Assembly (NCBI GenBank): GCA_031308135.1
Contig: JAHLJT010000631.1
Coordinates: 193,753,685-193,817,684 of the forward strand
DNA from: Acheta domesticus
Taxonomy: Eukaryota > Arthropoda > Insecta > Orthoptera > Gryllidae
Reading direction: 5' to 3'
DNA length: 64,000 bases
The notes beneath the pieces were generated by a model. That model was given only the letters and a program-made list of their open reading frames with translations, ran no database searches and was not told where the DNA came from. Below are positions 47,951 to 60,044 of the stretch, piece after piece. How positions within the stretch are numbered: the first letter of the stretch is position 1; the number at the start of each line of letters is the position of its first letter. Position numbers and translations under genes: made by a program.

Positions 47951-48044
47951 ATCTTTGTTTTGCTTCTCCATTGATAATTTTTAATTCATTGGGATACCTA
48001 TAAAGAAATTCCTTTTCACATGACTCACTGATTAATTAGCAATT

Positions 48045-48330
48045 CCAGGCGCGTCAACTGTTATGAATAATAATAATAGTAATATTATTATTACTATTAT
48101 GATGATGATGATGAATTATTCCCGTAAATGTAGTGCATGTTTATCTCTCGTGAGGTGGCGGTGATATTGTCCCGCTGGATGACGAGATCCGGCGCCGACC
48201 TGCCGTTCACTAGCAGGGTTTTCCCAACTAGATATCTCCCGCCAGGGGAGCACCGCCCCAGTTGGCACGAGCTCTATGTTCCTCACCGGGCTCCCGATAC
48301 AAGTGTGGTAATGTAGTGCACGTTAAAGAA
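48045..48330 (-). repeat. GGCGCC-core dispersed retroposon-like repeat, longest copy
   Basis: Core GAGATCCGGCGCCGACCTGCC at 48184-48204, then AGCAGGGTTTTCCCAACTAG, CTCCCGCCAGGGGAGCACCG and GTGTGGTAATGTAGTGCACG on the plus strand. The tail (minus strand) is CAGTTGACGCGCCTGGAATT near 48067-48045. An ATT/ATG-repeat expansion (48068-48112) sits where other copies have CTAATGACCT. The phrase AATGTAGTGCA occurs at both ends of the unit (48134 and 48310). Confidence 0.75.
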
Positions 48331-50150
48331 AGTGTTTTTATGTAAAGGATTATCTGATCACCATAAGCTACATTTTCTTAATGTTTTAATATTTGTCCGG
48401 GAGGGACATCGTAAATATTATAACATTAAACGAAAGATAATAATAACTGTGATTACAATAAGCAGCATCCACTATATATGAGAAATAGGGCTAAAATACA
48501 ATGGTAAAAATTTGCAAATGTGTGTGCAGTTCTACCTATTTTAATATCGCCAGTAGCTACTGAGTTCTCACATTCAGAGTGTCAAAGCTTATGACATAGC
48601 TGCAGTTTTGCGGCAGTAAGTCTTCAAGGAAGACGTAGTTGATCTACTTTTCGGAAAAAGATTTTTTGTGGTTTTGTTCAGCTGTATACATTTCAATTGC
48701 AGCAGATATCATTTAACCACCTAATTGAGCAATGGGAATGGTAGGATGTTACCCTGGTATGCCACGTGTTTGAGACTGACACATTATCATTGTCAGATTG
48801 AAGCAAACCACAAATATAATAAAGTAACACCAATTTGATACTGAATTTGAAGTACTTTATACACATAAGAGAACATTTATTTTCAAAGGAATTACTTGAA
48901 CTACAAATACACATACATTGACAAATACTAGGAAATTTTTGTTTAAAATGAAAATAATAGAAGTAATACACATTTTTAATTAATGCCACAAAGCTTCATG
49001 ATTGCTTTGTGCATCCTGATGTATATACGTGAATTGTAATAAAGAGACGGGCGACATTCAAGCAGCTTGTGGATGAAGTTGAGTACTGTCTTGTTGGTGA
49101 AAGAAATCCCAAAACGCCGCTTCAACGTGCATGTGGCGATTGCCGTAGTTAGTGTACAGTTCCTTTCAAAGCAAGGGACCAAAATATTTCACAATGACTA
49201 AAGCAGAAGAAAGCCGTACCATTTTTCGTAACTTCTTACTCCTAACTGCTCAAAATACACTCAACGATGCCGCTAATTACCTTGTAGATTTATCCCTAAG
49301 ACCAAGTAGCAAAGTAGGACGAAGAAAGAGTAACTCGTTGCTCGAGACATCTTGTACACTTTTCAAGGAAGCACGAGAAAATCTGAATATTAGTACCTTT
49401 CTACTGGCAGAGAAACTATGTGAGGGGTCAGGAACATCTCTGCATCTGGGAACACTGCACAGTGTAATTAGTCATGCCGGCTAAAACGAGACAATGAAGA
49501 GGAAATATACCCTTAATGTTGCGTTTATAGAAATATAGACAGTATATTGATAGTGTGATTTAATTTTTGCAAAAGACATACACATACATTACACATACGT
49601 TTGGATGTGCGATAGAAGAATGGTACGACCCTAACCAAACAAAGAGTTATATCCAGAAAAATTGCCAACTACCATTCATGGAGGTAGAAATATAATTATG
49701 TAAAGCTGATACGTTGCTGGTGTGGAGATCTTGGGTTTATTAAAGACACCATGGAAAAACATCCCTATGTTTGTATGAAGGTATTGAAGTTTGTATGAAT
49801 GTATGTTTATCTAGCTGTATTGAAGGAAAATTTACATAAATCTGATCATTATATAGGGATCAGAAACTCCTTCATGTTTTATCAAGATAACAACGCGAAT
49901 CAGGAGTCATAATTAGTGTGAGGATTGTTGTTGTATAATTGCTCTAAAGTTCTAGCTACCTTCTTCAGTTTCCTGATCTCAACCTCACTGATAATTTACT
50001 GTGTGAATTGGACTGTAGAATCAGGTGATTGCCAATTACGTTCAAGTATCATTTAAAAGTGTGAATAAGAGAAGAAACGGTTGTTTGTCAGATTTATATA
50101 AAGAAGATTATTAATTGAATGCCTAGTCGGTAACAAGCAGTTAATAATTG
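48331..50150. other. AT-rich sequence, no gene supported
   Basis: A minus-strand 68-codon frame (48976-49182) and a plus-strand 110-codon frame (49152-49484) meet head to head. The latter contains RTIFRNFLLLTAQNTLNDAA and is coding-like in composition. I recognise no family, and it could be a chance frame or an old pseudogene. Confidence 0.35.
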
Positions 50151-50154
50151 ATTA

Positions 50155-50275
50155 TGTCGTATTTCCGGGCGCGTCAGCTGTTCTGATCAAATACAAATAT
50201 AGTGCATGTTTTATCACGGGAGGTGGGGGACCACTTCCCTCGCTGGACGAAGAGAGGTGGAGCCGACCTAACCTC
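50155..50275 (-). repeat. GGCGCC-core dispersed retroposon-like repeat, 5'-truncated copy
   Basis: On the minus strand: AGGTCGGCTCCACC, TCCAGCGAGGGAAG, CCTCCCGTGATAAAACATGC, then CAGCTGACGCGCCCGGAAA. The core reads GGCTCC where the family has GGCGCC. The copy ends on its 5' side just past the core, as in truncated retroposition. Confidence 0.65.
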
Positions 50276-51055
50276 CGAACAAGCAGTTATTAAAATCCAC
50301 GGTTATCTTACATAGTACTAATTTATTTTCCCTTTTAATTTATGTTTATTTAAATTTTTAAAATTTTGTGTGTTCGAATATTAACGTTCCAATGAAAAAT
50401 GCAGTTTCATTTTGTATCCTTTATTTATTGAAAGTGTGTAATATATCCGAAATATTTGTATTATATTGTTTATTGTAAATAAAGCAAAACGTTTGTTGCG
50501 ATTTTTTGCTTGTGTTTCTAACCTTCAACCATCAAAATATCTCAGTACTAAAGATTTTTTAATAAATTTGCCTGTCTGAAAATGTGTATGAGTCTTTGTA
50601 CGAACAGACAATTGTACAGTTATACGTACAGCAACCACAGTGACTGACTCCGTTAAAGTTAATTTCAAAACAAAAACTATTTTTTGACATAAGGTCTTAA
50701 TTTTTTTACAAATCGTAATGAATATACGTCACTAACCATTAACAAATAAGTACAGTTTCAAGAAAATCTATAATTTAAAATGTTTTGTGTGGTGGTAAAT
50801 GCCTTTTAGTCCAATCTTAGTTCTAACATTAGAAAATTTAGTTCTGTGAGCAGCGTATCCACTCTTCGGTGATAAATGTTTGCAGCACATTACTCTTTAA
50901 GATGGGCGAGAAAAAACAACCATTTTCTTATTTTCTCTAGTATATTGCAACTCTTAAATCTGAAACGACGGGCGTACTGTTTCAAATGAGAAAATCCTAT
51001 GATTCATATCTCTCTCAGAACCATAGACATTTGTGTAATTCTTTAAGCTTTTTAG
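50276..51055. other. AT-rich sequence, no gene seen
   Basis: No feature supported. Confidence 0.5.
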
Positions 51056-51059
51056 CGAC

Positions 51060-51425
51060 CCCATTTTCAGCTCCGTTTCCGGGCAGCCTTATAACTTAAA
51101 CATCAACAGCCGGTCGGGGAAAGTGAGCTGGAGGTCGGCTGAAACGGCGAGAGGGAATGAGGAAGAGAGTGAAGAGGGAGTGAGAGAGCCGGGTGAGCCG
51201 GCGCGTAACTGCAACGAGTCCGCTTCAGCGGCCGGAGAAAGCAAAGTTTGACTTCACAATTTCGCATTACGAACGTTTTACAGGAAGTGGGCTGCCGGTT
51301 CTCTTGGCGTTCGTGCGAGATGCGGAGAGGCGCGGCGCGGGTAGGAGGCTAGTGCGGAAGGAAAAGGCGCAGGGGTCACTGGAGGTTTCCTGTGGGATGG
51401 AACGTAAAACGGTGTGCTGAGGAGT
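51060..51425. other. CpG- and GC-rich island
   Basis: GC rises abruptly (CGGCGAGAGGG, GAGCCGGCGCG, GAGGCGCGGCGCGGG) and grades directly into the 25-bp array. Short frames lack domains. Confidence 0.45.
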
Positions 51426-51431
51426 ATAGAG

Positions 51432-52430
51432 TGACGGCGTGCCGAGAGATGCAGAGTGAGGTGTGCCGAGGGCTGAAAAGTAACGGTGCTGATGAGGGAT
51501 GCAGAGTGACGGCGTGCTGAGGGATGCAGAACGACGGTGTGCTGAGGGAACTCAGAGTCGCAGCATGCTGAGGGAGGCGAAGTGACAGCACGCTGTAGAG
51601 TGCAGAGCGATGGCGTGCCGATGGATGCAGAGTGACGGGGTGCTGAAGGATGCAGAATGAGGTCGTGCCGAAGGATGAAGAGTGATGGCGTGATGAGGGA
51701 TGCACAGTGATGGCGTGCTGAGAGAGGCAAATTGACGGCATGCTGAGGGAGGCAAAGTGACGGCATGTTTTAGAGTGCAGGGTGATGGGGTGCCCAAGCA
51801 TATAAAGTAACCGAGTGCTGAGGGAGGCAGAGTAGCGGCAAGATGTGGAATGCAGAGCGAGGCCGTGCCGATAAATGCAGATTGATGACGTGATGCGATG
51901 AAGAAAGCGACAGCATGCTGAGCTATGCAGAGTGATGGCGTACTGAGAAAGGCAAAGTGACGGGATGCTGAGGGAGGCAAAGTGACGGCATGCTTTAGAG
52001 TGCAGGGCGAAGGGTCCCAGGGATGCATCATGACGGCATGCTATGAGAGGAAAAGTGATGTCATGCTATGGAGGGCAGGTTGAAGGGGTGACTAGGGATG
52101 TAAAGTGACGGAGTACTGAGGGAGGCAAAGTGGCGGGGTGCTGTGGAATTCAGAGCAACGCCGTGCCGATAGATGGAGATTGATGGCGTGATGAGGAATG
52201 CAGAGCAACGGGACGCTGAGAGATGCAGAGTGGTGGCGTGCTGAGAGAGGCAATGTGACGGGATGCTGAGGGAGGCAGAGTGACGGCATCTGAAGGAGGT
52301 AAAGGAACGGCGTACTGTAGAATGTAGAACAACGGAATGCCGGGGGATGTAGAGTGACGGCGTGATGAGGGATGCAAAGAGGCGGCGTGCTGAGTAATGC
52401 ACAGTGACTGTGCTGGTGAGCACAGATGTA
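51432..52430. repeat. 25-bp minisatellite, about 40 copies, with higher-order structure
   Basis: Tandem 25-base units whose most typical words are GACGGCGTGCTGAGG and ATGCAGAG. Nearly all units are exactly 25 bases, with a few of 23, 24 or 26. Units starting at 51708, 51733 and 51758 recur at 51933, 51958 and 51983 with one or a few changes each (225-base step). Units from 51783 onward recur from about 52081 (298-base step). Since 25 is not a multiple of three, all three minus-strand frames remain open and give His/Ser/Pro-rich false proteins of 120-162 residues with a 25-residue period. Confidence 0.93.
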
Positions 52431-52439
52431 GTGACTTGG

Positions 52440-53030
52440 AAAGGCGGTGTATGGGAAAAGGAACAACCCACAATGGTAGCCCGCAAAAGGGACGACCCGC
52501 AATGATCTGCAACTACAAATTAATTCAAAGAAATTATATGGTGAGAAAAGAATAGAGCGGGAGTAGCAAGAAAATACAGTCGATTTTTATAATGACACTA
52601 TTCTTAGTTCAATAACTTCGCAGGGCTAATATTTTAGACCAAAACATTTGGAGCGCGTTTGGCTGCAAATAAAACTTCAAATCGTCATTCAGAAATATCG
52701 AACGCTAAAAAGAAAAAATATATTGTGTTCTTTATGTTAGCTGTAAATGATAATCGAGCAGCGCATCTGCTTTCATTGACTTCATTAAGTATGGTAGCTT
52801 TCAGTGAAAAGATATTGTAGATTTCCATCAAACATCGTGATGTGACTGGCCCTGTAACACATCCTCCTGTGGTTCGTCGCGCATTATAGAAAGCCGTTAT
52901 TCTGTGTCAAGAGAACAGATCAGCCATTACATTTGTATTTGGACTTGCCGATCATAAATTATCAACTCTGCCACTGCTGATGCCATAGAGACAAGAATGG
53001 AACGTTTTCATACGCGAAGTCAAATGCGGT
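52440..53030. other. No gene seen
   Basis: AT-rich spacer. Confidence 0.5.
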
Positions 53031-53034
53031 GCAA

Positions 53035-53330
53035 GAACAGTAGGGGGAATAGAAAGGGATAAAGTGAGAGAGATGGAAGAGCGACGGAAAGAGATAGAGA
53101 AATAGAGCGAGTGACAGAGATGGATCGAGGAAGAGAGCGAGAGAGCAAGGGACAGAGATAGAGAGGGAGAGCGCGGGGTACAGAAGGAGAGATAGAGTTA
53201 GAGAGCTAAGGAGAGAGAAGGCTAGAAAGAAAATGGGGAGCGAGGTGGATAAAGAGAGCAAGAGAGTGGTGACAGAAGTGCATAGAGAGAGGGAGAGAAA
53301 GAGATAGAAGCGAGTGGTGGAGAGAGAGCG
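53035..53330. repeat. GA-rich degenerate tandem repeat
   Basis: Purine-rich plus strand with recurring GAGAGAG, GACAGAGATAGAGAG and GAGCGAG words. It is strongly strand-asymmetric and borders a CpG-rich island. Confidence 0.8.
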
Positions 53331-53600
53331 GGGGTCGGGGGCTCAGCAGTTGCCGGTTGACAGGCGACATCCGGCCGGCGTCCCTTTGGCAGCCGCTGGG
53401 GTGCGGATGAGGGGCAGTGTGCGGCACGGAGGAACGGGGGGAGGGAGGGGAGGGTAGGGAGGGGAGGGGAGGGGAGGGGAGGCGAGACGTGACATGCGAA
53501 CGCCGTCGCTGCGGACGATGCCATCCAGCGGTCACGCCCTCGCCCCGGCGCCTTCCACGGCAGGGGCTCAGCGGGGTTGGGCTCCGCAACTTTCCATGAG
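53330..53600. other. CpG-rich island with G-rich pentamer run
   Basis: Contains a (GGGGA)n run at about 53434-53482 that could form G-quadruplexes, and CpG-rich sequence (53490-53570). Frames opposite it are compositional. The adjoining 53600-53830 is moderate-GC single-copy DNA. Confidence 0.55.
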
Positions 53601-53829
53601 ACAATGGTTGCAGTGCCAACAACATTCCAGCGTTCTATTCATTTCTCGAAAGTCATAAAATCCCATAAAGGCCGCAAGTGCAATTCAGGATTTTGTAGCA
53701 TCCATTTATTATATACATGGGTTATTTCGTGTCTCTGTAGTTTCTACTCCGCGGCAGCGAGCATTGTTCTTCCAATCCGCTGACGTGAAAGTTGAACCAT
53801 TGTTATTAGTGTCCAGAAAGGGTGAGATG

Positions 53830-54715
53830 AGAGTCGATTTTAAAGTTAATGGTCTTCGAGCCGCCCAAATTTATAGATTTTAGTATTGTACTGCTAGAAG
53901 ATAAATTTGAGAAATAACATTAAATACAAGAGGAAATAATGGATTGTAAGAGATAGAAAGAATGATAAAGATTAAGGAGGGAGAAAATAGAATAGAATGT
54001 AATTTCATTTAATCCAATTTTCATCAATTTAGCCTAAAATACAGTTAAGCTCAATCAAAATGAATTGAATTGAAAAAATATGAGACGTAGAAACTAACAC
54101 ATTTTGAAGTACGCAAGCAGTTGAAATTAAAATTCTGGAGAATTTAAATTTGTCAGTAAAGGTTTTTGAGTTTTTGATTAAATCATCAGAGATGAGAATC
54201 TTTATTTTTCCTTGGGAGACTAAGAATCTCAATATTTGAATCTACCTCAAATTGGACGTCAGTCTATAAATTAGTCTGTTAAATTGAAGGGTGAAAAAGT
54301 AGGTTTAAAAAATAGATTTTAAATCAAAGAAACGAAGGACCAAATCTACCTCGAAAAAATTTGAACATGGAATATTTCATGTTTCTGTGCTATATTTAAA
54401 ATAAATAACATTTGTTTCTTGAATAAATAACACTGAAGAAAATAACGTAACAGAAAACCATCATTGAAGCTAATACATGTTTTCATAATATTTCTCTAGT
54501 TAAGGTTTTTTTGCCTAAGCACTTAAAAAGTTATCTTGCCACTTTGATCAAAACAATTTTAATTTCTTGTTAAAATTAAGATGTAAGTTACAAATATTGT
54601 ATTCAAAACACCAATCTTCGAAAGAAAAGAAATCGAATTGTTTCGTGACAAAAGTACCCTGGATGACGTTCGTGAGTTTGCGACACCAACGTATCGGCAA
54701 CAAAAGCTCCAGAAA
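53830..54715. other. AT-rich sequence, no gene seen
   Basis: No feature supported. Confidence 0.5.
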
Positions 54716-54719
54716 ATCC

Positions 54720-54980
54720 CCAAGAAGGAAGCGAGGCAGACAAAGAGAGGAAGAGCAGGGCGAGTGTCAGGGTTTGAGCGAGGGAGCCCGAGTGCGGGCG
54801 GGGAGCGGCGGCGGCGGCGTCGCCGAGCGCTGTCTGCGGGCGGCCAGAGTTAGCGAGACTCTGCCAGACCGATGACACCGCAGCGGACAAGCGGCCGCCG
54901 CCGGCGCAGCCGGCGAGGCGCCGGAGCGAGGCGAGGCCAGGCGATGCGAGCGCGGTCGCGGGAGAGGATGGGACGGGAGG
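54720..54980. other. CpG-rich island
   Basis: Dense CpG with GGCGGCGGCGGCGTCGCC-type runs, grading into G-rich repeats on the right. No domain-bearing frame. Confidence 0.5.
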
Positions 54981-55029
54981 AGATAGGGTGACGGCGGGAC
55001 AATGGCGGTGACGCTCCAGGTAGCAAAGG

Positions 55030-55515
55030 TGGTCGTGGCATCGGGGGATGACAGTGGAAGGGTCGGTAAAGGAAATGGGATGGGATAGAGTGAAGTGAGG
55101 TGTGGCAAGAAGCCATTGCAATGGCGAAGGTTCGCGCGCGATCATCGACAGGAACCAATATGGAGACCGTTAGGAGGTTCGTGACGCAGTTTAGAACTCT
55201 AGAGGCGCTCGTGATGTCGAAGCGTGACAGTGAAGGGGCCGGGAACGAAACTGGGGTGGAACAGGGTGAGACGTAGTGTGGACAAGGGTCCATGTCGACG
55301 GCAAGGGCAAGGCCATCGTCAGGGACCAGGAAAAGGACGGAAATTGAGACCGTTTAAGATTTTTTGGGACGAGATTTAGGACTAAATTCAGGATGGGGAC
55401 GGAGTTTTGGTTGAGGTGCAGAAAGGGTATCGTGTTAAGGTTGAAGACGAGAACCGGGTCACGGACAAAGTCTGAAATCGTAACTGAGACGAGGTTTGCG
55501 TCTGGGACGGAGTGA
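55030..55515. repeat. Diverged tandem repeat, about 177-bp unit
   Basis: The segment from about 55031 (GGTCGTGGCATCG, GACAGTGGAAGG, AACCAATATGGAGACCG, TTCGTGACGCAGTTTAG) recurs from about 55208 (GCTCGTGATGTCG, GACAGTGAAGG, GAAATTGAGACCG, GGGACGAGATTTAG). A third, weaker copy of the ending lies at 55470-55510. Confidence 0.6.
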
Positions 55516-55549
55516 GACGGTTTGGGACGGGGTGGTTCACGTCTGGCGG

Positions 55550-56060
55550 AGTGTCTAGGGGAGGGTTCGAGTATGAGGCCTGAGGAAGGGGCCTATCGAG
55601 GAAGCGAGAGGGTCGGGGTCGGGGTTGGGGGAGAGGCCGGAGTTGGGGGAGCGGGGAAATGGCCGGGGAGTGGCCAGCGGTAGGGCGGTGGGGCGGGGAA
55701 GGGGAAGTGGCCGGGGCAGGGGCCGGGAATGGGGTGGAGAGGTGGCTGGGGGAGAGACAGGGATGAGGGTAGGGATGTGACCGGAAGAGGGATCGGGGAT
55801 GGAGCGGGGAAGTGGCCGGGGGCGGGGCTGGGGGTTGGAGTGGAAAAGTGGTCGGGGGAGGGACAGGGATGAGGGTGGGGAAGAGGCCTGGGTAAGGGAC
55901 GGTGGAGTGACAGGGATGGGGTCGGGGAAGGGCTGAGGAAGTGGAAAGGGGGCGGGGGCGGATCGGGGGTTATGCCTGTGGAAGAGCCGTGGGTAGTGCC
56001 GAGGGAGGGGCCGGGGTACGGCCGAGGGTGGGTCCGAGACACATGCTGAGTTGGTAGTGA
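55550..56060. repeat. G-rich minisatellite with about 107-bp higher-order unit
   Basis: The plus strand is dominated by GGGG and GTGGCCGG words. The stretch 55700-55770 (GGGGAAGTGGCCGGGGCAGG ... ACAGGGATGAGGGT) recurs at about 55806-55877 with few changes, giving a step of about 107 bases. It has strong G-quadruplex potential on the plus strand. The Pro-rich minus-strand frames of 149 and 178 codons are artefacts of the array. Confidence 0.75.
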
Positions 56061-58775
56061 CGACGGGTCGAAGACGCAAAGGATGTGGCAACGGGAACGG
56101 AAGGAAGACGGGTTGGGGGTAACAACATTGAAAATGGCTACACCGGTTGTGGCGATAGCGGCAGCGGCAATGCCGGCTTACGCGATGGCGGTCATGGAGA
56201 TGGTGATCATAGTTGCAGGTGCTGTGCGCTGAAACTCAGCGAGCTTCAAAGGGTTGCATAATGCAGCTCTCTGGACACTGCTACTGCCAAGCGGCCATCG
56301 ATTCGTGTAACATGCCAATTCTCTCCTTCGCAAAGGGAACTCGAAAACGTTTGAACGTTTGAAGCTACCCACATGTATCCAAAACGTATTTCAGAATGTT
56401 CTCTTGGAATGATGTATTCGAGGTCTGAAAGTTTTATTCATTGTATGATTTCAAGTGTATGCATTCAAATACATGAATTCAATTTCATTTCATACTTTGC
56501 ATTTGAGGAATACCAAACAGAAGCTCCAACTATAGTGCAGTGTTTTTCAGTAACTGAAAAAATAGGTATTACAAGAACGTAAAAACACAACTAAATGTAA
56601 CAAAACCAACATTCTTAGAAGAGCAAGACAATATTTTATTTGAGGTAAAGAAATAATATTTTATATAGATTTAAATTGTCTGCAATGAATTTCACAATTC
56701 TAAAATTAAAAATACTTTTAATTCATAAGAAACAAAAAAAATTAACCACTATAAATTCATTAGCTGTCTCTCACACTGTGCTTCTTATGCTTTTAATACA
56801 GTTTTCTCAGTTCAATATTTGCATCAATTATTCAAAAATGTTTATCCTTTTAGGATTCAATGTATTTACAATTTTCCGCATGGATGTAGAGAAAGAGAAA
56901 AAATTATTTACAAAACAAATTTCATTTAAAATCTGTGACATATGTTTTTATATTACGTTAATATTGTATTCATTTTTAACTAAATAAACAATGACTTTAT
57001 GAAAACTATTTTAAAAACATTTTTATCTCAGAATTTTAGAGAGTTTCTTTTGTAACAAAAAAAAGTTGTAAAGTTAAATTTATAGGCATTCTGAAAACGT
57101 TTTAAATATAAAGTATAAACGTATCACTAACAAATTTTCAATGTAGAAATACCAACTTTAGCAAACAAAAGTTAACAGTCATATGAATGAACACACAGAC
57201 TACTATTAAATATACTTTCAAATTGCTAACGTGCATATATGCACAACGAAATGAAAGCTTGCTGAAAAATAACCGTGTTTATCGGTAACGTTCAGGTAAA
57301 CCTAACTTCGTGCACAAAATCAGTGACAGTAAAGTCAAACCCTTTGTTAATGTTGTTATCTGAAATAATATTCTTAAGCGTACTCACTTATAGTAGGTAT
57401 CCTTATCATCTTAAGATCTTCAGCATACGTACCTGAAAAAAATATGAACATTTAGTATTTTTGCAAGAACTATGCAATTCGGTCAAGTGAGAAATAAAAT
57501 TTCACATTAAATATAAACTATGTAAGTATTGCAATTACATAATTATAATTAGTACTACAGTCAATTCTGAACCGGGGTTACAACGTATAATAAATAAACA
57601 TTACTAGACTAACTCATGTGTAAACAATTTGAACGGTCAAAGCATAAAATCATTTGAATAAATAAGCGTCCGCACTCAATAATTGATTTGTTACTTAATT
57701 TACCAGACCAGTTTAATTTACCAGTTATTCTTTTCGAGTGTGACCTCCTCCCCACGTAAACCGCTTGTGACAGGCAAGGCATAGTATGTTCTCTTCCCGA
57801 CGTGCTAGTCTGAGTTAGCGAAGAAGGTTGGGAGAGGAGGTAGGAAAAAAAGATACCACATTGACTCGTAGCCGAATGTATAGCATTGACTTGTATGTGA
57901 TCAAGACCACAACGGAAACCACCGATCAAAGCAGTCAACCTATAGATTCAATTATGGAAGGGATCGAAAACTAACTGATGTTCGAGCAAATTTCGAGCAT
58001 ACTCAAACTCAAGGACTTCCAGTCAACTACATTCCTTCACGGTACGTTGCTTCGAAAATCATATCCTCTTTGGAGTACACAATAATATTTCACATTAAGC
58101 CATATTTTCCACAATTTTTACGTCATAAAGGTATAAAAATTCAGGTATTTGAATGTGTGCGGTTGCGAAATATGTACACCCGGCCAAAGGGACATCGATT
58201 CCGCAGTATCTACGGACGGCAGCACGCCCAATAGAACTTACGTCACAGAAATTGTTGAAAATGACTTTGACTATCTTTTACGCATGTGCTTCTGACAAAA
58301 CATGTTTTGAGTATCAATGACGTGTATATACTAGACTTTATTTTTAATAGAATTCGTGGTATTTTCGAAGTGATATACCTCGAATCAGTGGCAGTTGACC
58401 ACCAAGTTGAGATTTCTTCATCTGAGGCTTTTTAACAGGTTGGACATGTTGTCCTTAATTGTTTGTTCAGGCTAAAAAACCGTTTTCAAGAGTGAACAAT
58501 TTGTGCAAACGCAAATTTTACGTGAACATTAGACAGTAAATAAATTTTAGAATTAAATAAAAGCCCATACAGATTTGATGGCAAATATTAAACACCTTCA
58601 TGGGTCTTTTCAACTCTAAGATCCCGCGTATCTGAAATGTATAACCATCTAACTCAAACACTCAGAGATTAAACGATATAGCAAGCAATAAATATTCATA
58701 ACACTTTCCTCACAAACCACCCCCTAAGACGAACACGCCAAGTACATGTTAATAGTTTACATTAAGCAAATTCCC
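56061..58775. other. AT-rich sequence, no gene seen
   Basis: No supported feature. The minus-strand frame at 57609-57938 (109 codons) has no recognised domain. Confidence 0.45.
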
Positions 58776-58779
58776 GTAA

Positions 58780-59062
58780 AATTACCGTGTGAGCGTCGCC
58801 GTGGCGCTGTGTGCAGAACGGAGAACTTCCGGGCCGCCTATGGAAGCTAATGGAAGCGTCATTGTGGGCGTATCGATGTAGCGGTATCGGCGTCGGCGAT
58901 CGCCCGACCGGCCGCTATGCACAGCGAGGAAAGTGGCGGCCGCCGAGCAGGGACAAAGGACACGGCCTCGGGGAAGCCAGGCAGACAGGGCGGCCAACCT
59001 GGCGGGGGGGGCGGGGGGGTCAGGACAGCGAAGATGGGCGCGAGACACGTAGGGGAGGTTGA
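58780..59062. other. CpG-rich island
   Basis: CpG-dense (58880-59040: CGGCGTCGGCGATCGCCCG, GTGGCGGCCGCCGAGC). The short frames of 83-113 codons are compositional. It is followed on the right by purine-rich degenerate repeats. Confidence 0.5.
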
Positions 59063-59620
59063 GTAAATGTGGTTGTGGGAACGAAGGGTGTCTCGGGGAT
59101 TGGAGGTAGAGGTATGTGGACATGCAGATGGAAGCTAAGGTTAGGTGTAGAAGGTAGATTCGTGGTAACAGGTTAAGGTGGGAATAGCAGATAGGGGATA
59201 AGGTAGGAGATGTGTTAAACGTTAAGGAGGATAGGAGGTAAGAATAGACATATATTGTATGAGTGGAGGAAAAACATAGGAATATGGAGGGTGATTAGAA
59301 TGGAGAAACCATAGACGTAAAAAATGAAGACCGGAGGAACAAAAGTAAGCGTGAGAGAGAAAAGGGAAGTGCCGGAAGAAATGGTACATATGGGTACAAA
59401 AGGTAGGTGTGGCGAGAATATGTAAATGTCGATAGAAAAAGTAGATGTAAAGAGAAAATTTAGACCTGGGTAGAGAGAATAGGTATAGAAAGAAAGTAGA
59501 TGTGGGCCGAGGAGGTAGATGTGGATAGGAAAACTTGTGTTGAGGACAGAAATAGGATGAGACAGTTGGTAGTGATGCTAAGATAAGGCAGGGGAAGGGA
59601 GAATTGTTGTGTCGAGACAA
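59063..59620. repeat. Purine-rich degenerate minisatellite
   Basis: Recurring AGGTAGATGTGG, AAAGTAGATGT and GGTAGGTGTGG words, about 20-30 bases apart, on a purine-rich plus strand. The minus-strand 133-codon frame rich in Tyr, Phe, Leu and His is an artefact. Confidence 0.6.
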
Positions 59621-59689
59621 CAAGACAGTCGGGAGACAAGGCAGAGACGATAAGAGAAATCAAGGAGAGGTGGTAACTAAGAACCAAGT

Positions 59690-60040
59690 CAGGCACCTAG
59701 GGGAAAAGCGGGGTCGAGGAGTGAGAGCGCGGCAGGGAGCAAACGCCAGAGCGGTGGCAGAACGTAGGTCGGGAACAAAAGCAAGCGGGATGCTAGGGTG
59801 ACGGGGCGTGAGAATGTCGGCGGGAGGGGGGCTATTACTCTGTCGGAGGCGCCCCAAGTGGCTAGCGCCTGAACAAGGGCCGATAGTAACGGTGTGCGCC
59901 CGGGCAGGCGATTCCGCTCATGGAGTGTGGAGAGTGGGCTGAGGTGAGGGAGAAGGTTGCCTACGTACAGCACCAGTGAGGTGCCGGTGCTAGGGAGATA
60001 GCTCTAATGGCTTTGCGGGAAGAAACGCTCGTGCCACCTC
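59690..60040. other. GC-rich island, left part
   Basis: GC- and CpG-elevated (59700-59920) with no repeat unit or domain. It directly precedes the long hairpin. Confidence 0.4.
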
Positions 60041-60044
60041 TACA

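Noticed and set aside
51278..52512. His/Ser/Pro-rich minus-strand proteins of 120-162 residues
   Set aside because: Three frames open in parallel across a 25-bp array, so these are repeat artefacts.
55555..56091. Pro-rich minus-strand frames of 149-178 codons
   Set aside because: Antisense of the G-rich minisatellite.
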